64,000 nt of DNA from an uncultured Nesterenkonia sp. (GTDB taxonomy: Bacteria > Actinomycetota > Actinomycetes > Actinomycetales > Micrococcaceae): assembly GCA_947494195.1 (NCBI GenBank), contig CANLUC010000003.1:372001-436000 (forward strand), given 5' to 3'. Positions 7,118-15,864 of the stretch are shown here, in pieces (positions within the stretch are counted from its first letter, which is position 1; each line of letters starts with the position of its first letter). The notes beneath the pieces were generated by a model. It did no database searches. It saw nothing but the letters and a program-made list of their open reading frames with translations, and was not told the origin of the DNA. Made by a program: the position numbers and the translations under genes.

Positions 7118-8692
7118 TCAGAACAGCGCGGGCTGAGCAGGGGCGGAGGCGGCATCCAGGGCGCCCTGACCACTCCCGGGAGCCTGAGACAGCGGGGAGT
7201 CAGGATCGTTGCGCTCGCGCCACATCAGATCCGTCGGCTTGTCGAACCCATGGCGACGCCGCGCCGCCCGTGCCGAATCCGCGAGCCAATGCCGGTATTC
7301 CTTGGAGGCATACGAGCCGCCCCCGTAGATGCGGCGGTACTTGCCCACCAGGCCGGGGTACTCCCGCGCCAGCCACTGCATGAACCATTCCCGAGCACCC
7401 GGGCGAAGATGCAGGGCGCCGGTGGTCACGTAGCTGGCTCCTGCTTCGGCCAGCGCGGCGTGAAGAGCGTTGATTCGCTCGTCGCCGTCGGTGAGCCAAG
7501 GCAGAATCGGCATCGCCAGCACGGAACAGTCCAGCCCAGCATCGGTGATGGATCGGATGAGGTTGAGCCGAGCACGCGGATCCGGGGTGCCCGGCTCCAC
7601 TTTCTGCTGCAGCTCTGGGTCCAGCACCGCCAGTGAGACCGCGACGGACACCGGCACCTGCTGTGCGGCCTCCTGGAGCAGCGGCAGATCCCGTTTGAGC
7701 AAGGGCCCCTTGGTCAGGATCGAGAACGGAGTCCCGGAATCGGCCAGCTCCCTGATGATCCCGGGCATCAGTTGATATCTGCCTTCAGCACGCTGATAGG
7801 GATCGGTGTTGGTTCCCAGCGCCACGTGCTCGCGCTTCCAGGAGGGGCGGTTCAGCTCGGCCCGGAGCACCTGAGCCACATTGGTCTTCACGATGATCTG
7901 CGTATCGAAGTCCCGACCGGCGTCGAGGTCCAGATATTCATGCGTCTTCCGCGCGAAGCAGTTGTGACTGACCACTCCATTTGCGATGAAGTCGCCTGTG
8001 CTCGTGGTGATATCGATCAGCTTCTGGACTCCATCGAGCGGCTCGATGCTCAGAATCTCGAGCTCCCGCGAGGTGGAGACTTCCTCACCAAGGCAGGACG
8101 CCGTCTGATCCGTTTCGCGAGGTGCTTCGTAGGCCTCAGGTGCCATGCCGAGACCGAAGCCCATCATCCTGTTGTTCACCGTCAGATGAGGACGCTGACC
8201 GCTTCTCTCAGTCGAGGACTCCGAAGACGTGACGTACTTCCACCCCCGATCGGTCAGGAACCGGTGGTCCCCGCTCGCCACGATCTCTGTGCCGTCGCGC
8301 AGCGTCACCCGGAATGCTGGCTTCTCCGTACCCCATTTCGCCTGCACCTCAGACTCCACGAAGCGCCGATACTTGCCGTCCAACTGGGTTCCGACCACGC
8401 GGTCACCGACCACGACGTCGCGGAGCAGCTTCTGCCTGCCGTTGGCCATCAGGATCAGCGTCTCGGGACTCAGGCAGTACACACACTGGTGGAGGCATCC
8501 CCGGGTGGGGTTCACCGTCCAGGAGAAGGGCATGTTCGACTGCCCGGGCACCTTGTTCAACGCAGTCTTCGCTGCCACCTCATGGAAGGTCACGCCCTCG
8601 AATTCGGGGGTGCGCACCGAGCGCATCAAACCCTTGAGCGGAATGAGCGCGGCGCCGTCGCTCTCCTGCACTGCCTGTCCCTGCCACCTCAT
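7118..8692 (-). CDS. Rv2578c-family radical SAM protein interrupted by an intein
   Basis: A radical SAM protein of the Rv2578c type, related to spore-photoproduct-lyase-like enzymes. The CX3CX2C motif is split: RGCLHQCVY (Cys66, Cys70) is followed by 172 foreign residues and then CFARKTHEYLDLD, whose Cys245 supplies the third cluster ligand after splicing. ILTKGPLLKRDLPLL and LGTNTDPYQRAEGRY are typical of the family. Mature length would be about 352 residues. A LexA-type box lies just upstream of the ATG, consistent with a DNA-damage role; the substrate is not established. The neighbours (GGT, YeiH) appear unrelated. Confidence 0.92.
   Translation of the reverse strand: MRWQGQAVQESDGAALIPLKGLMRSVRTPEFEGVTFHEVAAKTALNKVPGQSNMPFSWTVNPTRGCLHQCVYCLSPETLILMANGRQKLLRDVVVGDRVVGTQLDGKYRRFVESEVQAKWGTEKPAFRVTLRDGTEIVASGDHRFLTDRGWKYVTSSESSTERSGQRPHLTVNNRMMGFGLGMAPEAYEAPRETDQTASCLGEEVSTSRELEILSIEPLDGVQKLIDITTSTGDFIANGVVSHNCFARKTHEYLDLDAGRDFDTQIIVKTNVAQVLRAELNRPSWKREHVALGTNTDPYQRAEGRYQLMPGIIRELADSGTPFSILTKGPLLKRDLPLLQEAAQQVPVSVAVSLAVLDPELQQKVEPGTPDPRARLNLIRSITDAGLDCSVLAMPILPWLTDGDERINALHAALAEAGASYVTTGALHLRPGAREWFMQWLAREYPGLVGKYRRIYGGGSYASKEYRHWLADSARAARRRHGFDKPTDLMWRERNDPDSPLSQAPGSGQGALDAASAPAQPALF
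7961..8476 (-). other. Mini-intein (residues 73-244 of the radical SAM precursor)
   Basis: The insertion starts with Cys (CLSPETLILMANG, splicing block A), has GDHRFLT with the block B histidine (His143), and ends GVVSHN followed by Cys as +1 extein residue. Penultimate His243 and terminal Asn244 are the standard splicing residues. At 172 residues it has no room for a homing endonuclease, and no LAGLIDADG motif is visible. It is inserted at the most conserved point of the host protein, the [4Fe-4S]-binding cysteines, so the enzyme cannot work until splicing occurs. Confidence 0.92.
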
Positions 8693-8700
8693 GAAGCTAT

Positions 8701-8716
8701 TCGAACATAGTTTCGA
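8701..8716 (-). promoter_or_regulatory. LexA-type SOS box upstream of the radical SAM gene
   Basis: TCGAAC-ATAG-TTTCGA matches the Gram-positive/actinobacterial LexA consensus TCGAAC-N4-GTTCGA at 11 of 12 defined positions, and the palindrome extends one base pair further on each side. It ends 8 bp before the ATG at 8692, where LexA would overlap the transcription or translation start. Confidence 0.7.
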
Positions 8717-8761
8717 ATGGGTGTCGAGACCGGCTCGCCGAACCGCCTGCCAGCCAGCTGC

Positions 8762-9829
8762 TCAGCCCAGCAGGAGCACACCCGCCAGGGCAGTGCCGAC
8801 CGCCACCACCGTTCCCGCTCCGCCCAGAAGCAGCGCCGGTCCGCCCTGGCGCAGGAGCCGCCGCAGATCCACTGCGGCGCCCACGCCGACCATCGCCGTG
8901 GTGAGCAGCATCGTGGTCACGTCCGCGGTGAAGTCCAGCGTGCTCTGCGGCAGATCGGTGACCGAGCGCAGGGCCATCATCGCAAGGAACCCCAGCACGA
9001 ACAGCGGAACCAGCGGCGGCCTGCGGCCAGCAGTCGACTCCGCCTCGGTGGACCGGCCGCGTCGTCCGGCAAGACTGATCCCGGCGACCACCGGTGCCAG
9101 CAGCACCACTCGGGCGAGCTTCACCAGCGTCGCCGTCGCCAGCGCCACCGCGCCGATCACTCCCCCGGCGGCGACCACCTGACCGACTTCGTGGACGCTG
9201 GACCCGATCCAGACGCCCATCTGCTCCTGGTCGAATCCCAGGACGCCGCCCAGGGCGGGCAGCGCAAGCATGGCCACGGTGCCGTAGAGGGTGACCACGG
9301 CGACGGCGGCCGCGGCGGCGGACTGCACCGGGGCGCCGTCGTCGTCCTTGCCGTCTCCACGATCGATCGCCGCAGCTGCGGCGGCCACCGCCGAGGCGCC
9401 GCAGATCGCCGTGCCGGTGGCCAGCAATATGGTGGTTCCGCGCGGGGTCCCGAACAGCCGGCCCATCCCGAGCATGCCGAAGAAGGTCACCGAGACCGTG
9501 ACGGCGACGACGGCCAGCACCTCCCAGCCGAGACCCAGCAGATCACCCAGTGCCAGCTGGAGCCCCAGCAGCACGATTCCGGCGCGCAGCAGCTTTTTGG
9601 CCGCCCAGCCGAAGCCGCTCTCGGCCCACCACGGCACCCAGCCCAGGGTGCGCAGGGCGATGCCGGCGAGCACCGCCACCAGCAGTCCGGAGATCACCTG
9701 CGTGAGCTCGGCGATGATCCGATGCGCGGCGATGGCGATGATGAGCGCGAGCGCCACACCGGGGAGGATCTCCGCGGTGCGATGCCAGAGGCGCGACAGC
9801 GAGGGGGTCAGAGTCTGCAGAAAGGGCAC
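8762..9829 (-). CDS. YeiH-family putative membrane transporter
   Basis: About 355 residues with ten or so membrane helices and the YeiH/UPF0324 signatures: LRAGIVLLGLQLALGDLLGLG, the conserved ATGTAICGASAVAAAAAA segment, and IGSSVHEVGQVVAAG. The family is annotated as putative sulfate exporters, but function is poorly supported experimentally. The frame is open to 9922, inside tgt. The GTG at 9829 leaves 38 bp to the divergent tgt start and is a more plausible N-terminus. An acidic cytoplasmic stretch (GDGKDDDG) sits between two helices. Confidence 0.83.
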   Translation of the reverse strand: MPFLQTLTPSLSRLWHRTAEILPGVALALIIAIAAHRIIAELTQVISGLLVAVLAGIALRTLGWVPWWAESGFGWAAKKLLRAGIVLLGLQLALGDLLGLGWEVLAVVAVTVSVTFFGMLGMGRLFGTPRGTTILLATGTAICGASAVAAAAAAIDRGDGKDDDGAPVQSAAAAAVAVVTLYGTVAMLALPALGGVLGFDQEQMGVWIGSSVHEVGQVVAAGGVIGAVALATATLVKLARVVLLAPVVAGISLAGRRGRSTEAESTAGRRPPLVPLFVLGFLAMMALRSVTDLPQSTLDFTADVTTMLLTTAMVGVGAAVDLRRLLRQGGPALLLGGAGTVVAVGTALAGVLLLG

Positions 9830-9855
9830 CGGATAAGCATAGGACCCGCCTGCCC

Positions 9856-9861
9856 TACACT
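9856..9861 (+). promoter_or_regulatory. -10 element of a leaderless tgt transcript
   Basis: TACACT lies 6 nt before the GTG at 9868, so the predicted transcription start is the start codon itself, and no Shine-Dalgarno is present. I see no convincing -35. Confidence 0.4.
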
Positions 9862-9867
9862 GATCGG

Positions 9868-11169
9868 GTGCCGAATCAGCCGAACGACGAGCCCCAGTCC
9901 ACCGCCGAAGAGCAGGCGTCACGCCACCCGCAGGCGGACCGGGAGTCCTTCGGCTTCACCGTAGAGTCCCGGATCGAGGGGGCGCTGGGCCGCACCGGCA
10001 CCATCCGCACCCCCCACGGCGACATCCACACGCCGGCATTCATCCCGGTGGCCACCAAGGCCACCATCAAGTCGGTCCGTCCCGAGGAGATCCTCGAGGT
10101 CGGCGCGCAGGCCACACTGGCCAACGCCTACCACCTGAACCTGCAGCCCGGCACCGACGTGCTCGACGCCGCGGGCGGGCTGGGCAAGTTCATGAACTGG
10201 CCCGGGCCCACCTTCACCGACTCCGGCGGATTCCAGGTGATGAGCCTGGGCGCCGGCTTCAAGAAGGTCATCACCATGGACTCTTCCGTGGTCCCCGACG
10301 ACGCCGCGGTCGCCCCGGACAAGGAGCGGCTCGCGCTGGTCGACGACGACGGCGTGACGTTCAAGTCCCACATCGACGGCTCCACCCACCGGTTCACCCC
10401 CGAGATCTCGATGAAGCTGCAGCATGAGATCGGCGCGGACATGATCTTCGCCTTCGACGAGCTGACCACCTTGTTCAACACCCGCAGCTACCAGGAGACG
10501 TCGCTGGAGCGCACCCGGCTCTGGGCCGAACGCTGCCTCGCGGCGCACCGCAGCCTCACCGAGGAACGCAGCCACCGCCCCTACCAGGCGCTCTTCGGCG
10601 TCCTGCAGGGAGCGCAGTACGAGGACCTGCGCCGCAAGGCCGCCCAGGACCTGGGGTCCATGGAGATCGACGGTCAGAGCTTCGACGGGTTCGGGATCGG
10701 TGGCGCGCTGGACAAGGAGAACCTCGGGACCATCGTGGGGTGGATGGCGGAGGAGCTCCCTGACGACAAGCCACGGCACCTGCTGGGCATCTCCGAACCG
10801 GAGGACATGTTCACCGCGATCGAGAACGGCGCGGACACCTTCGACTGCGTCTCCCCCTCCCGCGTGGCGCGCACGGGGCGGGTGTATCACCCGGATGGTC
10901 GGTTCAACATCCCGCAGGCGCGGTTCAAGAAGGACTTCTCCCCGATCGACGCCGACTGCACCTGCTACACCTGCACGAACTACACCCGCGCCTATCTGCA
11001 TCACCTCTTCAAGGCCAAGGAGATGCTCTACAACACGCTGTGCACCATCCATAACGAGCACTACACGATCAAGCTCGTCGATGCCATCCGCGCCAGCATC
11101 GAGCAGGGCCGGTTCTATGAGTTCCGCGATGCCGTGCTGGGCCGCTACCAGGCAGGCTCCACGCCCTAG
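9868..11169 (+). CDS. tgt: tRNA-guanine transglycosylase
   Basis: A 433-residue Tgt. It has the catalytic TFTDSGGFQVMSLG segment (proton-shuttle Asp), FGVLQGAQYEDLR and GFGIGGALDKEN substrate loops, FDCVSPSRVARTGRVY with the nucleophilic Asp, and the zinc site DADCTCYTCTNY with a downstream LCTIHN histidine. Tgt exchanges the wobble guanine of GUN-anticodon tRNAs for queuine or preQ1. A charged N-terminal extension of about 30 residues precedes the barrel. No queuosine synthesis genes are nearby, so the cell may salvage the base or encode the pathway elsewhere. The GTG start is supported by the adjacent -10 box. Confidence 0.95.
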   Translation: MPNQPNDEPQSTAEEQASRHPQADRESFGFTVESRIEGALGRTGTIRTPHGDIHTPAFIPVATKATIKSVRPEEILEVGAQATLANAYHLNLQPGTDVLDAAGGLGKFMNWPGPTFTDSGGFQVMSLGAGFKKVITMDSSVVPDDAAVAPDKERLALVDDDGVTFKSHIDGSTHRFTPEISMKLQHEIGADMIFAFDELTTLFNTRSYQETSLERTRLWAERCLAAHRSLTEERSHRPYQALFGVLQGAQYEDLRRKAAQDLGSMEIDGQSFDGFGIGGALDKENLGTIVGWMAEELPDDKPRHLLGISEPEDMFTAIENGADTFDCVSPSRVARTGRVYHPDGRFNIPQARFKKDFSPIDADCTCYTCTNYTRAYLHHLFKAKEMLYNTLCTIHNEHYTIKLVDAIRASIEQGRFYEFRDAVLGRYQAGSTP

Positions 11170-11196
11170 GGCACCTTTGGTTTCCGGTGCCAAAGG
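11170..11196. terminator. Hairpin between convergent tgt and the downstream minus-strand gene
   Basis: Two alternative stems, GGCACC/GGTGCC and CCTTTGG/CCAAAGG, occupy the 34 bp between the convergent stop codons. There is no clear T-run, so terminator function is only likely from position. Confidence 0.35.
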
Positions 11197-11203
11197 GTCC
11201 AGC

Positions 11204-11749
11204 CTAGAGACTGGTCAGCAGCTCACGCCAGATGAGCTTCCAGCGCTCGACCTCTTCCGGGGAGCTCAGCTTGGTGTGCCCGACCCCGACCGAAGACTTG
11301 CCGCCGGGCTTCTCCGAGATGGTCACCGCGACGCTACTGCCGTCGGCGAGCAACGCGCGCCAGTACCTCCAGCGCTCCGAGCTCGTGGACTCCGGTTCAC
11401 CGTGGAGCGGCACTCCCCCGAAGGAGTCCTGACCCTCCACCCGCTGGACCCAGGCTTGCAGCGCCGCGTCCATGTCTCCCGGGTAGGTCTTCGAGACCGA
11501 GGCCTGGAACTCCCCGGCCCGCGATTCCCCCGGGCGGCGCAGCCCATGGTGCTGCTCGTAGGCCACGGCCACACTCTGCGCCCACCATCCGGGATTGTCG
11601 ATGTCGGAGGGCATGTGGTCATAGACGATTCCGACGATCTCGCGATGCGGCAGGGCGTCAGCTCCGGCGTCGTCGAGGACCTGCACCCATTGCGCCCAGG
11701 CGCGCCGGGTGGTCCGTTCGATGGCGGCGGTGCTGTGCTTTCTGACCAT
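11204..11749 (-). CDS. Conserved hypothetical protein, DUF4287-like with SRPBCC-like C-terminus
   Basis: A 181-residue soluble protein. The N-terminal half (RRAWAQWVQVLDDAGADALPHREI, then NPGWWAQSVAVAYEQHHGLR) resembles DUF4287 proteins. The C-terminal half (RWRYWRALLADGSSVAVTISEKPGG, then GVGHTKLSSPEEVERWKLIW) resembles the end of AHSA1-type domains, which are often fused to it. Function is unknown. It is convergent with tgt; no operon partner is evident, although the DUF2795 gene lies about 40 bp upstream on the same strand. Confidence 0.72.
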   Translation of the reverse strand: MVRKHSTAAIERTTRRAWAQWVQVLDDAGADALPHREIVGIVYDHMPSDIDNPGWWAQSVAVAYEQHHGLRRPGESRAGEFQASVSKTYPGDMDAALQAWVQRVEGQDSFGGVPLHGEPESTSSERWRYWRALLADGSSVAVTISEKPGGKSSVGVGHTKLSSPEEVERWKLIWRELLTSL

Positions 11750-11787
11750 TCTTCGAGCCTACGCCGCGGCCCGGAGACGGGACAGGG

Positions 11788-12021
11788 TCAGCGGGTCGGG
11801 GAGGACCCGTCGACGGGCATGTGCGGGAAGTGCTCCCACAGATCGCGGACCTTGCGGAACTGGAGATCATCCTGCAGCTGTTCCAGCTCCAGGACCAGGG
11901 CCGGGTGTGCTCCTGCCGACTGAGCAGCGATCACCAGATCCTTCGGCAGTGTCGGTGTGGCGGTGTGATCGAACGCGGTCCTGACCGCTTCGACGAGTTC
12001 GACTCGTGTGACAACGTGCAT
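11788..12021 (-). CDS. Small DUF2795-like protein
   Basis: A 77-residue protein starting MHVVTRVELVEAVRTAFDH, preceded by a good SD (GGAAGGA, 5 nt from the ATG). It contains LPKDLVIAAQSAGAHPALVLELEQL and ends with an acidic/proline tail. The pattern matches small DUF2795 proteins of Actinobacteria, which are of unknown function. Longer frames upstream overlap prfC and lack a ribosome site. It sits just downstream of prfC and is probably transcribed with it or alone. Confidence 0.7.
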   Translation of the reverse strand: MHVVTRVELVEAVRTAFDHTATPTLPKDLVIAAQSAGAHPALVLELEQLQDDLQFRKVRDLWEHFPHMPVDGSSPTR

Positions 12022-12074
12022 GGTGTTCCTTCCAAGAGGGTTCTGCATGGGTGCCCGCAGCCCTCGGCGATCGG

Positions 12075-13685
12075 TCACATCCGTGCTGCGACCGAACCGC
12101 TTGTTCTGCTGCCCGGAGGATCCGGGAGCAGGTGCGGATGGTCGCGCTGGACGGTGCGCAACCTCCACGGGTCTCTGAACAGCGCCACGGGGGTCCCGTC
12201 GCTGCGATACAGCACTTCACAGTCCTGACGCTCGCGCAGGATCTCTGCGGCGTCGTCGTCGATGTCTCGGGCCACCGAATAGTCCAGCGGCTCGAAGGAG
12301 ACCGAGGCCCCGAAGTCTGACTCCATCCGGGCGGAGACCACCTCGAACTGCATCGGACCGACGGCGCCGAGCACCGGACGCTGCTGACCGCGGCGCTCGG
12401 AGAAGAACACCTGGATGACGCCTTCGCGGTCCAGCTGCTCGATGCCCTTGCGGAACTGCTTGTGCTTGCTGGCGTCTCCGGTCTTGCCCACCCTGAAATG
12501 CTCCGGGGCGAAGGGCTTGAACGGCGGGAACATCACGCGCTGACCGGCGTAGAGGGTGTCCCCCGGACGCAGCGAGGAGGCATTGACCAGCCCGACGACG
12601 TCGCCGGGCCAGGCTGTGTCCACGGTGGTGCGGTCGCGGCCGAAGACCTGCTGCGAGTACTTCGTGGGGAACGGCTTCTCGGACTGCGCGTGGGTGGCAA
12701 CCATGCCGCGCTCGAAGACGCCGGAACAGATGCGCATGAAGGCGATGCGGTCGCGGTGGGCCTTGTCCATGCCGGTCTGCACCTTGAAGACGTAACCGCT
12801 GAAGTCCGAGGTGATCTCGTGCGGTGCGCCCTCGGCATCTTCACGGGCCTGCGGGTGCGGACCTTCCTTCATCAGGAAGTGCAGCAGCTCCTCGACGCCT
12901 ATGTTCTGCACGGCGGAAGCGAAGAACAGCGGGGTGGCTTCCTGGGCCAGGAAGGCCTCCCGATCGTAGAAGCGGTCCTCGACTTCCAGCAGCGAGGATT
13001 CCTCCACCGCGGTCTGCCAGGCCTCGGGGTATTCGGTCTCGGCCACCTCGGCGGAGAGCGGCTCCGCGAGGACCTTCTTCGCGCCGCCGGGGGCACGGAC
13101 GTAGCGGTTCATCGTCATCGCATCCGGGTGGAGCAGGCCGAGCATGTGCCCGGAGTCCCCGACGGGCCAATTGCGCGGCATGGAGCGCATACCGGTGCGA
13201 GTGAGGATCTCGTCGACCAGCTCCAGGGCGTCCTGCCCGGGGCGGTCCCATTTGTTGATCACGGTGATGACCGGCAGCTTCCGGGCCCGGCAGACCTCGA
13301 AGAGCTTCATGGTCTGGGCTTCCATGCCCTTGGCGGCATCGATGAGCATGATCACGGCGTCCACGGCGGCCAGCACGCGGAAGGTGTCCTCGGAGAAGTC
13401 GGCGTGCCCGGGGGTGTCCACCAGGTTCACGACGGCGTCCCCCACCGTGAACTGCAGGACCGCCGAGCTCACGGAGATCCCGCGCGCCTTTTCCATGTCC
13501 ATCCAGTCCGAGACCGTGCCGCGGCGTCCGGCCTTGCCATGGACCGCGCCAGCCTCGGTGATCGCGTCCGAGTGCAGCAGCAGGGCCTCACTCAACGTGG
13601 ACTTGCCCGCATCGGGATGCGAGATCACCGCGATGGTGCGGCGAGACAGGGCCTCCCCTAAAATCTGCTTGGTGTCTGCTTCCAT
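12075..13685 (-). CDS. prfC: Peptide chain release factor 3
   Basis: A 536-residue translational GTPase. It has P-loop ISHPDAGKSTLSEALL, switch I with DWMDMEKARGISVSS, VDTPGHADFSEDTFR, and the NKWD base-recognition motif, followed by the RF3-specific middle and C-terminal domains (VGDSGHMLGLLHPD, FMRICSGVFERGM, GPMQFEVVSARMESDFG). RF3 uses GTP to release RF1/RF2 after termination. The frame extends upstream to 13772, but the ATG at 13685 gives the standard start MEADTKQIL. The C-terminal 20 residues are divergent. Confidence 0.95.
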   Translation of the reverse strand: MEADTKQILGEALSRRTIAVISHPDAGKSTLSEALLLHSDAITEAGAVHGKAGRRGTVSDWMDMEKARGISVSSAVLQFTVGDAVVNLVDTPGHADFSEDTFRVLAAVDAVIMLIDAAKGMEAQTMKLFEVCRARKLPVITVINKWDRPGQDALELVDEILTRTGMRSMPRNWPVGDSGHMLGLLHPDAMTMNRYVRAPGGAKKVLAEPLSAEVAETEYPEAWQTAVEESSLLEVEDRFYDREAFLAQEATPLFFASAVQNIGVEELLHFLMKEGPHPQAREDAEGAPHEITSDFSGYVFKVQTGMDKAHRDRIAFMRICSGVFERGMVATHAQSEKPFPTKYSQQVFGRDRTTVDTAWPGDVVGLVNASSLRPGDTLYAGQRVMFPPFKPFAPEHFRVGKTGDASKHKQFRKGIEQLDREGVIQVFFSERRGQQRPVLGAVGPMQFEVVSARMESDFGASVSFEPLDYSVARDIDDDAAEILRERQDCEVLYRSDGTPVALFRDPWRLRTVQRDHPHLLPDPPGSRTSGSVAARM

Positions 13686-13743
13686 CACACCTCTGACTCT
13701 ACGCTGAGCCGCAGGCAGAGTTGAATCCCGGGTGAGCCGCGCT

Positions 13744-15822
13744 CTAGCTGGCTCCAGCATCTGGGGCAGCACCGGGAAGGGCCTCTCGGGTGAAGCAGGC
13801 CCTCAGGCCGGAGCTCGAGACGACCAGCAGCTCCTGGTGCAGCCGTGTCCTTGAGGTGGAGATCTTCCCGCTGAAACTGCCTGGTGCTGTCGCGTCTGGT
13901 GACAGCAGATGTCCGTCCGCCCACACGCTGAGCGTGGGTCCGGCTCCCTGTACCCGGACGCTCACGTGGAAGAAGCGGCCCGACCGCTCGATCGTCACGC
14001 TGTGGCGGATCTCGGCGCTTTCTGCCTCGCCAGGGACGCCGGCTGAGACATCGCCTCCGCCTGACAGCTCGTCCCGTGGCTGCCCGCCACCCCCTCCGGG
14101 CACCGGGATCTGCCCGCTGGGCAGCGGCGGGGTGAGAAACGCTCGCTGCCGGTTCCGCGTGGCCTGCTCGTAGGCCCAGGCGTGGCTGAGCAGCGTGTCG
14201 TCACTGTAGGCGGGGCCCGCGAAGGTCAGTCCCACGGGCATCTGGATATCGGACATGAAGCCCATGGGCACCGTCACGGTGGGGATGCCCAGATGGCGGA
14301 TCACCCGGTTGCCGTTGGAGTAGGCGACACCGTTGCGCGAGGCGTGCTCCAGGCTCTCCGGCCGGGTGAAGAGGTCATCACGTCCGACGTCGCCGGCCGC
14401 CGGGAAGACGATCCCGTCCAGGCCCTCCCGCTGCATCCATTCCTCGAAGTCCTGGCTGCGAGCGGCCTCGAGTCCGCGCAGCAGCTGCGCGGCGCCCTCG
14501 ACCTCGTCGTAGGAGTCGGGCAGGCCGGCCTTGACCAGTTCGGCCAGCCGCTGCCAGTCGAATCCGCCGCGCGCACGAGTGATCCAGACGTGAACCGGCG
14601 CGTCCTCGGTGGGAAAGACCGTGTCGCCGTCCACCTCGGCCCAGGTCGCGGGCGCGGCGTCTCCGCCCGGCTCGGCTGACCCGCCGTCGGGAGCGCCCGA
14701 GCTGTTCTCGCGCAGGAACTGGTCCAGCGCCATCGCGGTGATGACTCCCCCCTCGAGGTCCCGCCAGTTCGTCGGGACCAGCCCACGAGCGGCGAGTCCC
14801 TCGGAGTCGGGATGGGACTCCTCATAGTTGGTCACGGCCGGGAGGTCCACCTCCACGACCTCGGCGCCGAGGCTGCGCAGCTCCTGCGCGGCCTTGTCCC
14901 AGAGCGCCTTCACGGTCGGACGGATCAGCGGCGGGTCCAGCAGCAGCTCGTCCTCGCCGATGTACATCTTGGGCACGCCGAGACGCACCCCGTCGAGACG
15001 CTCGCTGCGCGCCCGGGCGATCTTCTCCGGGAAGACTTCCGCCGGGGCGGGCAGCTCCACGGCGCTCTGCTGGCGCCAGAAGTCGCCGGTGGTCTCGGGG
15101 TCCTCGGTGACGAGCGCCTCCAGCAGGCGCAGCATGTCGTCCATGGTGCGGGTATGTGGAGCGACGACGTCGCAGGTCGGGCGCAGCGGCCAGTTCCCGC
15201 GGATGGAGAGCACCCCGCGCGAGGGGGTGTAGGTCACCAGTGCGTTGTTCGAGGCTGGGGAGCGGCCCGAGGAGACGGTCTCCTCCGCCATGCCGAAGGC
15301 CGCGAAGCTCGCCGCCGTGGAGGTGGCCGACCCATTGGAGGAGCCTGAGCCGTAGGCGGCGGTGAGGTACTGCGGGTTGTATGGGCTGCGCGCGTAGCCA
15401 TAGACACCGGGCTGAATCCCGCCCGCCGCCATGGGCGGCATGTTCGTCTTGCCCAGCAGCACTGCCCCGGCGGCACGCAGCTGTTCCACGGTGGCGGCAT
15501 CACGGGTGGCGATGAGGTCTTTCAGCGCGGGGCTCCCCGAGGCCACGGTCAGCCCCTTGACCATATAACTGTCCTTGACGGTGAAGGGCACCCCCTCCAG
15601 CCGGCCTGCCTCGCCGCGGCGGCGACGCTCGTCCGAGGCGGCTGCCTCCTGCAGCGCGTCGGGGTTCAGCACCGGCACGGCGTTGAGGCACAGCCCCGTG
15701 CGGTCGTAGTAGGCGATGCGATTGAGATAGGCGCATGTCAGCTGCACGCTGGTGAACCGCCCGGCGTCGAGCGCCGCACACATCTCGGAGATGCTCATCT
15801 CCACCACATCGTCGTACCGCAC
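13744..15822 (-). CDS. Amidase-signature hydrolase with C-terminal extension
   Basis: A 692-residue protein. Residues 1-~560 form an amidase-signature domain: VPFTVKDSYMVKG contains the catalytic Lys, AAYGSGSSNGSATSTAA the cis-Ser, and GMAEETVSSGRSPASNN the nucleophilic Ser region. A Gly/Pro linker leads to an extra domain of about 110 residues that looks beta-rich (SVTIERSGRFFHVSVRVQG) and is not part of the usual enzyme. It is the last gene of the leftward pyrimidine operon, 42 bp after the binding-protein gene. It may release ammonia from an amide or ureide substrate (biuret-, malonamide- or allophanate-like); the substrate is inferred from context only. Start is GTG with SD GAGAGGAG. Confidence 0.85.
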   Translation of the reverse strand: MRYDDVVEMSISEMCAALDAGRFTSVQLTCAYLNRIAYYDRTGLCLNAVPVLNPDALQEAAASDERRRRGEAGRLEGVPFTVKDSYMVKGLTVASGSPALKDLIATRDAATVEQLRAAGAVLLGKTNMPPMAAGGIQPGVYGYARSPYNPQYLTAAYGSGSSNGSATSTAASFAAFGMAEETVSSGRSPASNNALVTYTPSRGVLSIRGNWPLRPTCDVVAPHTRTMDDMLRLLEALVTEDPETTGDFWRQQSAVELPAPAEVFPEKIARARSERLDGVRLGVPKMYIGEDELLLDPPLIRPTVKALWDKAAQELRSLGAEVVEVDLPAVTNYEESHPDSEGLAARGLVPTNWRDLEGGVITAMALDQFLRENSSGAPDGGSAEPGGDAAPATWAEVDGDTVFPTEDAPVHVWITRARGGFDWQRLAELVKAGLPDSYDEVEGAAQLLRGLEAARSQDFEEWMQREGLDGIVFPAAGDVGRDDLFTRPESLEHASRNGVAYSNGNRVIRHLGIPTVTVPMGFMSDIQMPVGLTFAGPAYSDDTLLSHAWAYEQATRNRQRAFLTPPLPSGQIPVPGGGGGQPRDELSGGGDVSAGVPGEAESAEIRHSVTIERSGRFFHVSVRVQGAGPTLSVWADGHLLSPDATAPGSFSGKISTSRTRLHQELLVVSSSGLRACFTREALPGAAPDAGAS

Positions 15823-15864
15823 GGGGCTGCTCCTCTCTCGGGGTGCTGTGGATCCTGGCTCTGG

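Noticed and set aside
8717-9964. A 415-codon plus-strand frame antisense to the YeiH gene
   Set aside because: His/Gln/Arg-rich repetitive composition typical of antisense to a membrane protein in a high-GC genome.
12462-13661. A 399-codon plus-strand open frame antisense to prfC
   Set aside because: Composition is that of GC-rich third-position shadows; prfC on the opposite strand has full family similarity and motifs.
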